From Mycolicibacterium sp. CR10 (lineage in GTDB: Bacteria; Actinomycetota; Actinomycetes; Mycobacteriales; Mycobacteriaceae): a stretch of DNA of 64,000 nucleotides. The notes below the pieces were generated by a model that made no database searches, was not told where the DNA came from, and saw only the letters and a program-made list of their open reading frames with translations. How positions within the stretch are numbered: position 1 is the first letter of the stretch; each line of letters opens with the position of its first letter. Both the position numbers and the translations under genes were made by a program. The stretch lies in assembly GCF_005222675.1 (NCBI RefSeq), contig NZ_STGE01000009.1, positions 372,001-436,000 of the forward strand. Direction: 5' to 3'. Shown here piece by piece: positions 18,053 through 25,236 of the stretch.

Positions 18053-18754
18053 ATGCGGTATCTGTTCACCCACCTCGACGACCTGTGGGCACTGACTCTC
18101 ATCCATCTACGGCTGTCGCTGATCCCGATCCTGCTCGGCCTCGTGATCGCGGTTCCGTTGGGGGCGCTGGTGCAGCGGACGACGGTGCTGAGGCGGCTGA
18201 CGACCGTGACGGCCAGCATCGTGTTCACGATTCCGTCGCTCGCGTTGTTCGTGGTGCTGCCGTTGATCATTCCCACCCGCATCCTCGACGAAGCCAACGT
18301 CATCGTCGCGCTGACGCTCTATACGGTGGCGCTGCTGGTGCGCGCCGTTCCGGAGGCGCTGGACGCGGTGTCGCCGGCGGTGCTCGACGCCGCCACCGCG
18401 GTCGGCTACAAACCCCTCACCCGGATGCTGAAAATCGAACTGCCCCTGGCACTTCCGGTCCTGATAGCCAGCCTTAGGGTGGTGGCCGTCACCAATATTT
18501 CGATGGTCGCCGTCGGCTCGGTCATCGGCATCGGCGGCCTCGGCACCTGGTTCACCGAGGGCTATCAGGCCAACAAGAGCGACCAGATCATCGCAGGCAT
18601 CATCGCGATCTTCGTGCTGGCCGTCGTCGTCGACACGCTGATCATGTTCGCCGGCAAAGCGCTGACCCCGTGGACGCGAGCCTCGAAACCCGGTGGCGCG
18701 ACAAAGGCTGATGCGACAAAGGCTGATGCGACGAAGTCCGGAGCGCCCGCATGA
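18053..18754 (+). CDS. proW: glycine betaine/choline ABC transporter permease
   Basis: 233 aa with about six membrane helices and the inner-membrane EAA-like loop around VLDAATAVGYKPLTRMLKIELPLALP. It forms half of the transport channel with ProZ. It follows proV by 3 nt and overlaps proZ by 4 nt (ATGA). The C-terminal tail is a short tandem repeat, ATKAD-ATKAD-ATK, encoded by a repeated 15-nt unit at 18698-18736. Confidence 0.92.
   Translation: MRYLFTHLDDLWALTLIHLRLSLIPILLGLVIAVPLGALVQRTTVLRRLTTVTASIVFTIPSLALFVVLPLIIPTRILDEANVIVALTLYTVALLVRAVPEALDAVSPAVLDAATAVGYKPLTRMLKIELPLALPVLIASLRVVAVTNISMVAVGSVIGIGGLGTWFTEGYQANKSDQIIAGIIAIFVLAVVVDTLIMFAGKALTPWTRASKPGGATKADATKADATKSGAPA
18698..18736 (+). 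repeat. 15-nt tandem repeat (about 2.6 copies) in the proW 3' end
   Basis: Unit GCGACAAAGGCTGAT at 18698-18712 and 18713-18727, with a partial third GCGACGAAG at 18728-18736. In frame, so slippage would lengthen or shorten the ProW tail by five residues. Confidence 0.9.
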
Positions 18755-19527
18755 ACTTCCTGCAGGAGGCGCTCTCGTTCATCTTCACCGCGGCCAACTG
18801 GGGTGGTCCCGCGGGTTTGACCGCGCGCATCCTCGAGCACCTGCAGTACACCGCCATCGCCGTCTTCTTCTCGGCGGTGATCGCGATCCCGCTCGGCATG
18901 ATCATCGGCCACACCGGGCGCGGCACGTTCCTCGTGGTGACCGGCGTCAACGCCCTGCGTGCGCTGCCGACCCTCGGGGTGTTGCTGCTCGGCGTCCTGC
19001 TTTGGGGACTGGGGCTGATCCCGCCCACGGTGGCGCTGATGCTGCTCGGCATCCCACCGCTGCTGGCCGGCACGTACTCGGGCATCGCCAACGTGGACCC
19101 CGCCGTGGTCGATGCGGCGCGGTCGATGGGGATGACCGAGCGGCGCATCCTGCTGCGCGTCGAGACTCCGAATGCGCTGCCGCTGATCCTCGGCGGGCTG
19201 CGTACCGCGACGCTGCAGATCGTCGCGACGGCCACCGTCGCTGCCTACGCCAGCCTCGGCGGCCTGGGCCGGTACCTGATCGACGGGATCAAGGTGCGGG
19301 AGTTCTACCTCGCGCTGGTGGGCGCGCTGATGGTGACGGCGCTGGCTCTCATTCTCGACGCGGTGCTGGCGTTTGCGGTGTGGGCGTCGGTCCCGGGGAC
19401 CGGCCGTTTGTCGAGGGGCCGGGCGATGCCGCAGCCGTTGCTCAGCGACGAGGTTGCTCTCGAATCAAATCGCAGTTCCCGGGGCCGCTACGAACGAGGG
19501 GACCCGTCGCCTACGGTAGGGGGGTGA
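18751..19527 (+). CDS. proZ: glycine betaine/choline ABC transporter permease
   Basis: 258 aa, five to six membrane helices, with the permease loop VDAARSMGMTERRILLRVETPNALP that contacts ProV. Coupled to proW (ATGA overlap) and to the next gene (GTGA at 19524-19527). Completes the ProXVWZ importer. Confidence 0.92.
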   Translation: MNFLQEALSFIFTAANWGGPAGLTARILEHLQYTAIAVFFSAVIAIPLGMIIGHTGRGTFLVVTGVNALRALPTLGVLLLGVLLWGLGLIPPTVALMLLGIPPLLAGTYSGIANVDPAVVDAARSMGMTERRILLRVETPNALPLILGGLRTATLQIVATATVAAYASLGGLGRYLIDGIKVREFYLALVGALMVTALALILDAVLAFAVWASVPGTGRLSRGRAMPQPLLSDEVALESNRSSRGRYERGDPSPTVGG

Positions 19528-20120
19528 GTGAAGAAGGTCGCTCTGACGCGACAGCCTTTCCCGCGATCCTGACGTGGCGGGCGCATGACGTGCCGCGCAT
19601 GGAGTCGGCACGCGTTCAGCTCTCGGGTGATCGCGTGAAGGCCTACGGCAGGATCGTCGCGGCGGCCACGTCCTCGCATCCGGCGTTCAGCGCCTCCTAC
19701 GACCTGGTGACCGACGAGCTCGGCGCAACCAAGCGGTTATCGCTCACCGTCACCCTCACCGAGCGGGAACGTCAGCTCTCGATCGCTCGCGACGAGGAGA
19801 GCATGTGGCTGGTTCAGGATCATTCCGGCCAGACCACCCGTTCCGCATTCGATGGTGCGCTCGATGTCGATGTGATCTTCAGCCCGTTCTTCAACGCACT
19901 GCCGATCCGTCGCACCGGTGTCTACCGGACCGACGGCGAGACGGTCACGGTGCCCGTCGTCTACGTCCGGGTTCCGGACCTGTCGGTCGACGTGGCCACC
20001 ATCAGCTACAGCTCGGGCGCTGAGGGCATCAAGCTGCATTCGCCGGTGGCCGACACGACCATTACAGTCGACTCCGACGGTTTCATCCTCGACTATCCAG
20101 GGTTGGCAGCGCGGATCTGA
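19524..20120 (+). CDS. putative glycolipid-binding family protein (Rv3755c-like)
   Basis: 198 aa, DUF1089-type beta-rich protein: [20 protein letters not shown] at the N-terminus, [24 protein letters not shown] in the middle, [17 protein letters not shown], and a C-terminal [14 protein letters not shown]. No signal peptide. Start GTG 19524 overlaps the proZ stop, so it belongs to the pro operon, as in M. tuberculosis. The 3' end overlaps the convergent tyrA by 38 nt. Confidence 0.82.
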   Translation: MSEEGRSDATAFPAILTWRAHDVPRMESARVQLSGDRVKAYGRIVAAATSSHPAFSASYDLVTDELGATKRLSLTVTLTERERQLSIARDEESMWLVQDHSGQTTRSAFDGALDVDVIFSPFFNALPIRRTGVYRTDGETVTVPVVYVRVPDLSVDVATISYSSGAEGIKLHSPVADTTITVDSDGFILDYPGLAARI

Positions 20121-21042
20121 GCACGCCACCCGCGCGTCCTGCGGCGGCGAGCTCGTCGCGCCAGCCGTCGGCGCCGACGACGGTCGTCACGATCTGCGGG
20201 CGGCTGAAGCTGTCGTAGCGGATGCGCGCCGCATGACCGGCCTCGACGAGCCCGGTTATCGGCTGGCCGGCGGCCAGGTGGTCGCGCGCGGCACCGAGCA
20301 GGCTCAGGGTCCGGTCGAGCGCCGGCAGCAGCTCAGCGGAGTTCGCCTCACACATCGCGCGCACCAGGTCCGGCGCTGTCGCGGCCACGCGGGTGCCGTC
20401 GCGGAACGATCCAGCCGCCAGGGCGAACGCCAACGGAACCTCGCCCGCGGTGACGGCGAGCGCCTCGGCGAGCAGGTGCGGCAGGTGCGAGATGGTCGCA
20501 GCCGCGGCATCGTGCTCGTCCGAGCGGGCCGGGACGACGACGGCCCGGCAGTCCAGGGCCAGGTGCATCACCTGGGTCCACACATGCGGGTCTACGTGGT
20601 CGTCGACGCTGATGACCCACGGCGCACCGACGAACAGGTCGGCGTCGCCTGCAATCCACCCCGAGTGGGCAGTACCCGCCATCGGGTGCCCGCCGACGAA
20701 GCGCTCGAGCAGTCCGGCCTCGGCGACCTCGGTGAGCACGGCGCCTTTGACGCTGGTCACGTCGGTGAGGGGGCAGAGCGGCGCGACGTCGCGGACATGG
20801 CGCAGCATCGACGGCAGCGCGGGAACGGGCACCGCCAGGACGATCAAGGCGCCGGTGTCGGCCGCTCGCGACAGCGTGTCGTCGAGGCTGGCGGTGGCGT
20901 CGAACCCGTCGAACCGCGCCGCCTCGACGCCCTCGACCGAGCGGTTGTAGCCGAACACCTCGCGCCCGGCCACCTTGGCCGCACGCATGACCGAGCTGCC
21001 GATCAGTCCCAGGCCGACCACACACACCGGTGTCTTCGTCAC
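20083..21042 (-). CDS. tyrA: prephenate dehydrogenase
   Basis: 319 aa. A Rossmann motif [17 protein letters not shown] at the N-terminus and an ADT-like catalytic region with [13 protein letters not shown] and [15 protein letters not shown], whose His is the catalytic residue of TyrA. It converts prephenate to 4-hydroxyphenylpyruvate in tyrosine synthesis; with Pat at 4.5-5.6 kb it would complete the route. The GTG at 21042 gives the usual short N-terminus; an ATG at 21060 adds six residues. Confidence 0.9.
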   Translation of the reverse strand: MTKTPVCVVGLGLIGSSVMRAAKVAGREVFGYNRSVEGVEAARFDGFDATASLDDTLSRAADTGALIVLAVPVPALPSMLRHVRDVAPLCPLTDVTSVKGAVLTEVAEAGLLERFVGGHPMAGTAHSGWIAGDADLFVGAPWVISVDDHVDPHVWTQVMHLALDCRAVVVPARSDEHDAAAATISHLPHLLAEALAVTAGEVPLAFALAAGSFRDGTRVAATAPDLVRAMCEANSAELLPALDRTLSLLGAARDHLAAGQPITGLVEAGHAARIRYDSFSRPQIVTTVVGADGWRDELAAAGRAGGVLRSALPTLDSRG

Positions 21043-21120
21043 CGACCAAGGTTGGCACATCCGCGCCCGGCGACGATCCCGGGAGGTGCGGACTCGCTGG
21101 TCAAGGCACTGACAGGGGAC

Positions 21121-21126
21121 TACCGT
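21121..21126 (+). promoter_or_regulatory. -10 hexamer for the tadA operon
   Basis: TACCGT, 8 nt before the ATG at 21135; consistent with a leaderless mRNA. Confidence 0.4.
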
Positions 21127-21134
21127 GATCTGTC

Positions 21135-21659
21135 ATGGGAGCGCAGAGTGCACAGGCGAAGGAGCGGGCGGTGGATGTGCCCGACGGCTTCGGTGTGGCG
21201 GTCGTCCGGGAGGACGGCAAGTGGCGATGCACTGTGATGCGGCCCGCTGCGCTGACGAGCCTGTCCGCCGCTGAGACTGAACTGCGTGAATTGCGTAGCG
21301 CTGGAGCAGTTTTCGGACTCCTCGACATCGACGACGAATTCTTCGTGATCGTGCGGCCCGCCCCGTCGGGCACCCGGCTGCTGCTGTCGGATGCCACCGC
21401 GGCGCTGGACTACGACATCGCCGCCGAGGTGCTCGAGAAGCTCGACGCCGACATCGAGGACGAGGATCTCGACGGCGCCGACCCGTTCGAAGAGGGCGAT
21501 CTGGGGCTGCTTTCCGACATCGGGCTGCCCGAGGCGGTGCTGGGCGTGATCCTCGATGAGAGTGACGACCTCTACGCCGACGAACAGCTGGGCCGCATCG
21601 CCAGGGAGATGGGGTTCGCCGACGAGCTGTCGGCGGTGCTCGAGCGCCTGGATCGTTGA
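21135..21659 (+). CDS. tRNA adenosine deaminase-associated protein (Rv3753c-like)
   Basis: 174 aa, acidic, the family found immediately before tadA in actinobacteria. GFGVAVVREDGKWRCTVM starts the first domain; the middle (DADIEDEDLDGADPFEEGD) is strongly acidic. No catalytic motif is evident. Coupled to tadA by a TTGA overlap at 21656-21659, which suggests the two proteins work together. Confidence 0.85.
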   Translation: MGAQSAQAKERAVDVPDGFGVAVVREDGKWRCTVMRPAALTSLSAAETELRELRSAGAVFGLLDIDDEFFVIVRPAPSGTRLLLSDATAALDYDIAAEVLEKLDADIEDEDLDGADPFEEGDLGLLSDIGLPEAVLGVILDESDDLYADEQLGRIAREMGFADELSAVLERLDR

Positions 21660-22108
21660 CCGACGACGACGCGCTGATCCGCGCCGCGCTGGAGGCCGCC
21701 CGTGCTGCCGGGCCCCGTGACGTGCCGATCGGCGCGATCGTCGTGGCCGCCGACGGAAGCCTGCTGTCCAGTGCGGCAAACGCCCGTGAAGAGCTCGGCG
21801 ACCCCACCGCCCACGCGGAGATCCTGGCGCTTCGCGCCGCAGCCCTTTCACTCGGGGACGGCTGGCGGCTGGAAGGCGCCACGCTGGCGGTGACCGTGGA
21901 GCCGTGCACGATGTGCGCGGGCGCGCTGGTGATGGCGCGCGTCGCCCGGCTGGTGTTCGGGGCGTGGGAGCCGAAGACGGGCGCGGTCGGCTCGCTGTGG
22001 GATGTCGTGCGCGACCGACGGCTGACGCACCGGCCGCAGGTGCGCGGGGGCGTGCTGGCCGACGAGTGCGCGCAGCTGCTCGAGGAGTTCTTCGCACGCC
22101 AGCGGTGA
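21656..22108 (+). CDS. tadA: tRNA-specific adenosine deaminase
   Basis: 150 aa CDA-fold deaminase. HAEILAL gives the zinc His and catalytic Glu, and EPCTMCAGAL the two zinc cysteines. It converts A34 to inosine in tRNA-Arg(ACG), which is encoded at 5758-5830. TTG start overlapping the preceding stop. The next feature downstream, after a 131-bp gap, is tRNA-Ser(CGA). Confidence 0.92.
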   Translation: MTDDDALIRAALEAARAAGPRDVPIGAIVVAADGSLLSSAANAREELGDPTAHAEILALRAAALSLGDGWRLEGATLAVTVEPCTMCAGALVMARVARLVFGAWEPKTGAVGSLWDVVRDRRLTHRPQVRGGVLADECAQLLEEFFARQR

Positions 22109-22239
22109 CGTTGCTCGGCCGCCTTGGCGCCGAGCGTGTACCCAGGGCTGTGATTTCACGCGATCAACGACCCTCAGTTCACATTCGCCGGCCCGGCTGC
22201 GGTTTGGGCGCAGCGCTGCTCATCGGTAAGCTGCCCCAC

Positions 22240-22330
22240 GGTGGCGTGTCCGAGCGGCCTAAGGAGCACGCCTCGAAAGCGTGTGACGGGTAACCCCCGT
22301 CCGAGGGTTCAAATCCCTCCGCCACCGCCA
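22240..22330 (+). tRNA. tRNA-Ser(CGA), host of the integrated element
   Basis: Acceptor GGUGGCG/CGCCACC, anticodon stem CACGC/GCGUG with loop CUCGAAA (anticodon CGA), long variable arm, discriminator G at 22327, encoded CCA at 22328-22330. The last 27 nt (22304-22330) are repeated perfectly at 38146-38172. The insertion therefore rebuilds an intact tRNA on the left side. It matches the serX/Rv3751 integrase locus of M. tuberculosis. Confidence 0.96.
22304..22330 (+). repeat. attL core (27-bp direct repeat, left copy)
   Basis: Covers the T-arm, 3' acceptor strand and CCA of tRNA-Ser(CGA). Identical to 38146-38172 over 27 nt; the flanks differ on both sides. Confidence 0.93.
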
Positions 22331-22331
22331 T

Positions 22332-22369
22332 AGCCCCGATCCTGTTCGCGCAGGTGAGGGGCTGTTTTT
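22332..22369 (+). terminator. intrinsic terminator after tRNA-Ser(CGA), supplied by the element
   Basis: AGCCCC (22332-22337) pairs with GGGGCT (22358-22363), with an inner CCTG/CAGG stem, then GTTTTT. It overlaps the integrase stop codon at 22368-22370. The presumed original terminator now lies beyond attR at 38174-38210. Confidence 0.75.
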
Positions 22370-23504
22370 ATGCCTGGTGCACGCCTCTGCGCTCACCCTG
22401 TGCCCACACTTTGCCCACACCTGAGTCCGAGTACCGGCTATGAAGCGTGACCGCGACGGCATCGAGATCGTCGTCGAACAGGTCGCTGTAGGTGTCGAGC
22501 GTGACCTTCGCCGACGTATGCCCGAGCATCCTTTGTAGCGCCAGAACGTTGACGCCGGCGCTGACCGACAAAGACGCACAGGTGTGGCGCAAGTCGTGCG
22601 GGGTGATGGGTTGGACGCCGGCGCGCTTCACGGCTGCGGCGAACCATCCACCCGCAGACTTGGGTCGTGGGAGATACCCGCCGCCGTCCTTCGCGGTGAA
22701 CACCAGTGCGTCGTCGGCCTTGTCGGTGCACCGCGCTGCAAGCTCGTCGAGCACGAACGTGGGGACGGGCACGGATCGCGCCTTGCGGCCCTTGGTCGCG
22801 CCTACTGCGTGATCCACGCCGAGTTGTACGGCGTTCTCATGGATGGACAGGCGCCGTCGCAGGAACTCGATGTCACGCACCCGAAGCGCCACAGCCTCAC
22901 CCCATCGGATGCCGCAGTAAGCCAGCGTCAGTACTAGCGCGCGGTGCTCCCCGGCTTCCTCGGCCAGGCGCGCGACGTCGTTCGACGATAGGTAGACGTG
23001 GCGCTTGGCCGACTTTCGCGGTAGCCCTTCAATGCCCTTCGCCGGGTTGACGGCAAGGCGTCTAGCTTTGACCGCGTCGGTCAGGATGCCCGACAGAACG
23101 CCATGTGCGCGAAGCACAGTCGTGGCGCCGGCCCCCTTGCGGACCATCTCAGTCACCCACGCTTCGACTGCGAGAACGTCCACGTCGACCACGCTGACCG
23201 AGCCCCACCGGGGTCGGACGTGAACACGCCATGCGGACTCGATCATTCGGTAGTTGCTCGGCGCAGTGGCCTGCTCCTTGCGGCCAAGCCACACGCTCGA
23301 CAGTTCAGCGACTGTGACCTTCCCGAGGGCCGGCGCAATGTACTCGCCGCGCATCTTCGACACTTCAACCTCGGCGGCGAATGCTTCGGCGGCGCGCTTC
23401 GTCTTGAACCCGCGCTTGTCCGTCTGCTTGTGCTCGGGCGTTCGGTATCGAACACGGTAAAGTGTTGTGCCACTAGCTGTTTGGTACTTACCTATCGTCG
23501 CCAC
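22368..23504 (-). CDS. int: tyrosine recombinase/integrase
   Basis: 378 aa phage-type integrase. Residues 1-55 form an arm-binding AP2-like domain (YRVRYRTPEHKQTDKRGFKTKRAAEAF), then a SAM-like core-binding domain (about 60-165), then the catalytic domain. Catalytic residues: Arg in YCGIRWGEAVAL, HDLRHTCASL (H-x-x-R), LGHTSAKVTLDTY (His and nucleophile Tyr). It should recombine the tRNA-Ser att sites. The start overlaps the repressor gene by 17 nt, coupling integrase expression to the repressor transcript. The gene appears intact. Confidence 0.95.
   Translation of the reverse strand: MATIGKYQTASGTTLYRVRYRTPEHKQTDKRGFKTKRAAEAFAAEVEVSKMRGEYIAPALGKVTVAELSSVWLGRKEQATAPSNYRMIESAWRVHVRPRWGSVSVVDVDVLAVEAWVTEMVRKGAGATTVLRAHGVLSGILTDAVKARRLAVNPAKGIEGLPRKSAKRHVYLSSNDVARLAEEAGEHRALVLTLAYCGIRWGEAVALRVRDIEFLRRRLSIHENAVQLGVDHAVGATKGRKARSVPVPTFVLDELAARCTDKADDALVFTAKDGGGYLPRPKSAGGWFAAAVKRAGVQPITPHDLRHTCASLSVSAGVNVLALQRMLGHTSAKVTLDTYSDLFDDDLDAVAVTLHSRYSDSGVGKVWAQGERRGVHQA
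22401..22419. promoter_or_regulatory. integrase arm-type sites, left end (2 x TGCCCACA)
   Basis: TGCCCACA at 22401-22408 and 22412-22419, 11 bp apart, inside the integrase 3' coding end. The same octamer recurs at the right end with the same spacing (38035, 38046, 38056). Confidence 0.6.
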
Positions 23505-23994
23505 TGGGCTCGACTTTCTTTACGAACTTGCTCATAGCCGCGCTAAGCGACTTGAGTTCTTCGATGTCCACCCCTAGGTCGGTAGACGGGTTCGGATTCG
23601 ACGCCTCGACGAAGGCGAATACCGATGCGTCACTGCCCGAGATTCCCTCGCCTGGAAGGTCTACCAGCGGGGAGAATCCGCGGCCCCATCGCCAAATCTC
23701 CTCGGACGAGTGGGCATCCTCGTCGGCCGGTAGCACGCGGCTGTCCTCCATCGGCAGGAGCAATGCGAGCGGTGACACGTTGAGCGCGACCGCGATCGCA
23801 GCCAGGTCGTCGGCGTCGACCCGGCGCTCACCCGACTCGATCCGACGCAATCCGAGCGGGGGGATTTCGCGTCCATACTGGGCCATCTTCCGACTCAGAT
23901 CTGCGTAGCCGAACCGCCGCATCTCGCGAAACCGTCGCACCGTCTGCGCAACGTTCTCGCCGATGGGTCCGAGGTCGGACTTCTTGCCTGCCAT
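23488..23994 (-). CDS. XRE-family HTH repressor of the element
   Basis: 168 aa. The N-terminal helix-turn-helix spans about residues 12-70 (IGENVAQTVRRFREMRRFGYADLSRKM ... LGLRRIESGERRVDADDLAAIAVALNVSPLALLLP); the remaining half has no recognisable protease or cleavage motif. The ATG at 23994 is chosen because TACATT lies 6 nt upstream (leaderless). It probably represses its own and the divergent excisionase promoter through the ATGCGATC repeats. Confidence 0.85.
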   Translation of the reverse strand: MAGKKSDLGPIGENVAQTVRRFREMRRFGYADLSRKMAQYGREIPPLGLRRIESGERRVDADDLAAIAVALNVSPLALLLPMEDSRVLPADEDAHSSEEIWRWGRGFSPLVDLPGEGISGSDASVFAFVEASNPNPSTDLGVDIEELKSLSAAMSKFVKKVEPSGDDR

Positions 23995-24000
23995 CGGCCG

Positions 24001-24006
24001 AATGTA
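24001..24006 (-). promoter_or_regulatory. -10 hexamer for leaderless repressor transcript
   Basis: TACATT on the minus strand, 6 nt before ATG 23994; it abuts the first ATGCGATC repeat. Confidence 0.5.
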
Positions 24007-24108
24007 TGCGATCAAAAATGAAGTGGCAACGTTCATCCTTGATTGTTCGTCACCCAAATGATAAGGATATAACTCATGCGATCGAAAGAATCGCGAATGC
24101 GATCAAAG
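24006..24108. promoter_or_regulatory. element switch region with three ATGCGATC operator-like repeats
   Basis: ATGCGATC(A/G)AA occurs at 24006, 24076 and 24097, all in the same orientation, between the divergent repressor and excisionase genes. A TATAAC at 24068-24073 is a possible rightward -10 just before the second and third copies. This is the layout of a lysogeny-type switch. Confidence 0.6.
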
Positions 24109-24120
24109 ATGGAGAAACGA

Positions 24121-24342
24121 ATGATGGTGCTGGACGACCTGCCGCCACTGTTGACGCCAGCCGAACTGGCCGACTTGATGCGCACCACCACGAACAGCCT
24201 TTCGCAGGACCGCTATCTCGGGCGTGGTGTGCCGTTCATCAAGAACGGTAAGCGTGTGCTCTACGCCCGGACGGCAGTTCTGGACTATCTCGAACGAAAC
24301 ACGGCTCAGCGCACCGACGATCCGCGCGGAGTTAGTGCGTGA
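24121..24342 (+). CDS. excisionase/AlpA-type HTH protein
   Basis: 73 aa MerR-like winged helix: LPPLLTPAELADLMRTTTNSLSQDRYLGRGVPFIKNGKRVLYARTAVLDYLERN, the common excisionase/AlpA layout. Start ATG 24121 has GGAG 6 nt upstream; a longer frame from 24076 would put operator repeats inside the coding region. Likely directs excision or activates the rightward operon. Next gene overlaps by GTGA. Confidence 0.75.
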   Translation: MMVLDDLPPLLTPAELADLMRTTTNSLSQDRYLGRGVPFIKNGKRVLYARTAVLDYLERNTAQRTDDPRGVSA

Positions 24343-24560
24343 CCGTCGAAGCGCGCCAGATCGCTGCCAGCCTCGCGGCGGTGAGCGAGGTGTTCCCAAT
24401 CAAGCAAACCGACAGCTGGGCTTCCCGCGCCGACGCGATTGCAGACGGCAACGTCCTCACCATCGTGGTGACGGACCACCTCGGCCGCGCCCAGCGTGAA
24501 TACAGGGCAGTGATCCAGCTCGTCTTCCGTATCACCACCCAGACGGGGGTAAGGCGATGA
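24339..24560 (+). CDS. small element protein, unknown
   Basis: 73 aa, MTVEARQIAASLAAVSEVFPIKQTDSW... with an alternating-hydrophobic beta segment NVLTIVVTDHLGRAQREYRAVIQLVFRI. No family recognised. Overlaps both neighbours by 4 nt, so it is almost certainly translated in this operon. Confidence 0.65.
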   Translation: MTVEARQIAASLAAVSEVFPIKQTDSWASRADAIADGNVLTIVVTDHLGRAQREYRAVIQLVFRITTQTGVRR

Positions 24561-24865
24561 CCGCTCCGCCGCGTTTCAACGCTGGATCGTGCGTTGTGTG
24601 TGGATACGGCACTGACACTGCGCTCGCATTTCAAGGCGAACCCGAATGGTGCATTGCCGGGCTGGTAGCCCTCGGACTCCACGCCACAGAAGCGGAAGCT
24701 ACATTCCGCACCGGTATTGGACGCGGCCCCCACGACCTTGTGCCCAGCTTCGCCACTGTCACATACCGGGTGTGCGCGACCTGCGTTCGCAACGCAAAGG
24801 CGAACTTCCCGGCCCCAGTGCTGCTCTACTTCGGAGCCGAGATTCCCTGCATCCGAGCCCTATGA
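24557..24865 (+). CDS. small Cys-rich element protein
   Basis: 102 aa with two Cys pairs, CVVCGYGTD near the start and YRVCATCVRNAK near residue 75, likely to bind one zinc ion. Function unknown. ATGA overlaps on both sides. Confidence 0.65.
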   Translation: MTAPPRFNAGSCVVCGYGTDTALAFQGEPEWCIAGLVALGLHATEAEATFRTGIGRGPHDLVPSFATVTYRVCATCVRNAKANFPAPVLLYFGAEIPCIRAL

Positions 24866-25236
24866 CTGCCGGGCACCGTGCTGGACCAGTCGACGAGTTC
24901 GACGGGTTTGCGCTCGTCGACTGGGAACGCAGCGCGTGCCTATGCGATGTTGGGGCACCCGGCCATTCGGTCGCGGTCGCGGTGACCAACGACGGCCGTG
25001 ACACCTTGTGGATCGTCGACAACGCCGAGCTTCACGCCGAGCAGCCACGGCACGGCGACGGCGACCAGCCTCACGAGTGGACGGGACCGTTGCCCGAGCG
25101 TTGGCGCCGCCGCATCGCACTGGCCCCGTTCCGCTGCTCCCGGCCAACTAAGGGCACTGGTCGGCCGTGTCGGATCGAGGTCAGCACTTTCGGCCGGTCG
25201 TGTGGGCTGCATTCCGAGTGGCCGGCAGCGCCATGA
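24862..25236 (+). CDS. element protein, unknown
   Basis: 124 aa, contains ALVDWERSACLCDVGAPGHSVAVAV and a C-terminal Cys/His-containing stretch (FRCSRPTKGTGRPCRIEV ... CGLHSEWP) that might bind metal. No family recognised. The start overlaps the preceding stop, and its stop overlaps the initiator-like gene. Confidence 0.6.
   Translation: MTAGHRAGPVDEFDGFALVDWERSACLCDVGAPGHSVAVAVTNDGRDTLWIVDNAELHAEQPRHGDGDQPHEWTGPLPERWRRRIALAPFRCSRPTKGTGRPCRIEVSTFGRSCGLHSEWPAAP

Noticed and set aside
18693..19523. Long plus-strand frame joined to the glycolipid-binding gene
   Set aside because: It is the +1 shadow of proZ; the real gene begins at GTG 19524, which overlaps the proZ stop.
24076..24120. Upstream start (ATG 24076) for the excisionase
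   Set aside because: The extra 15 residues are translated operator repeats, and a proper GGAG site precedes ATG 24121.
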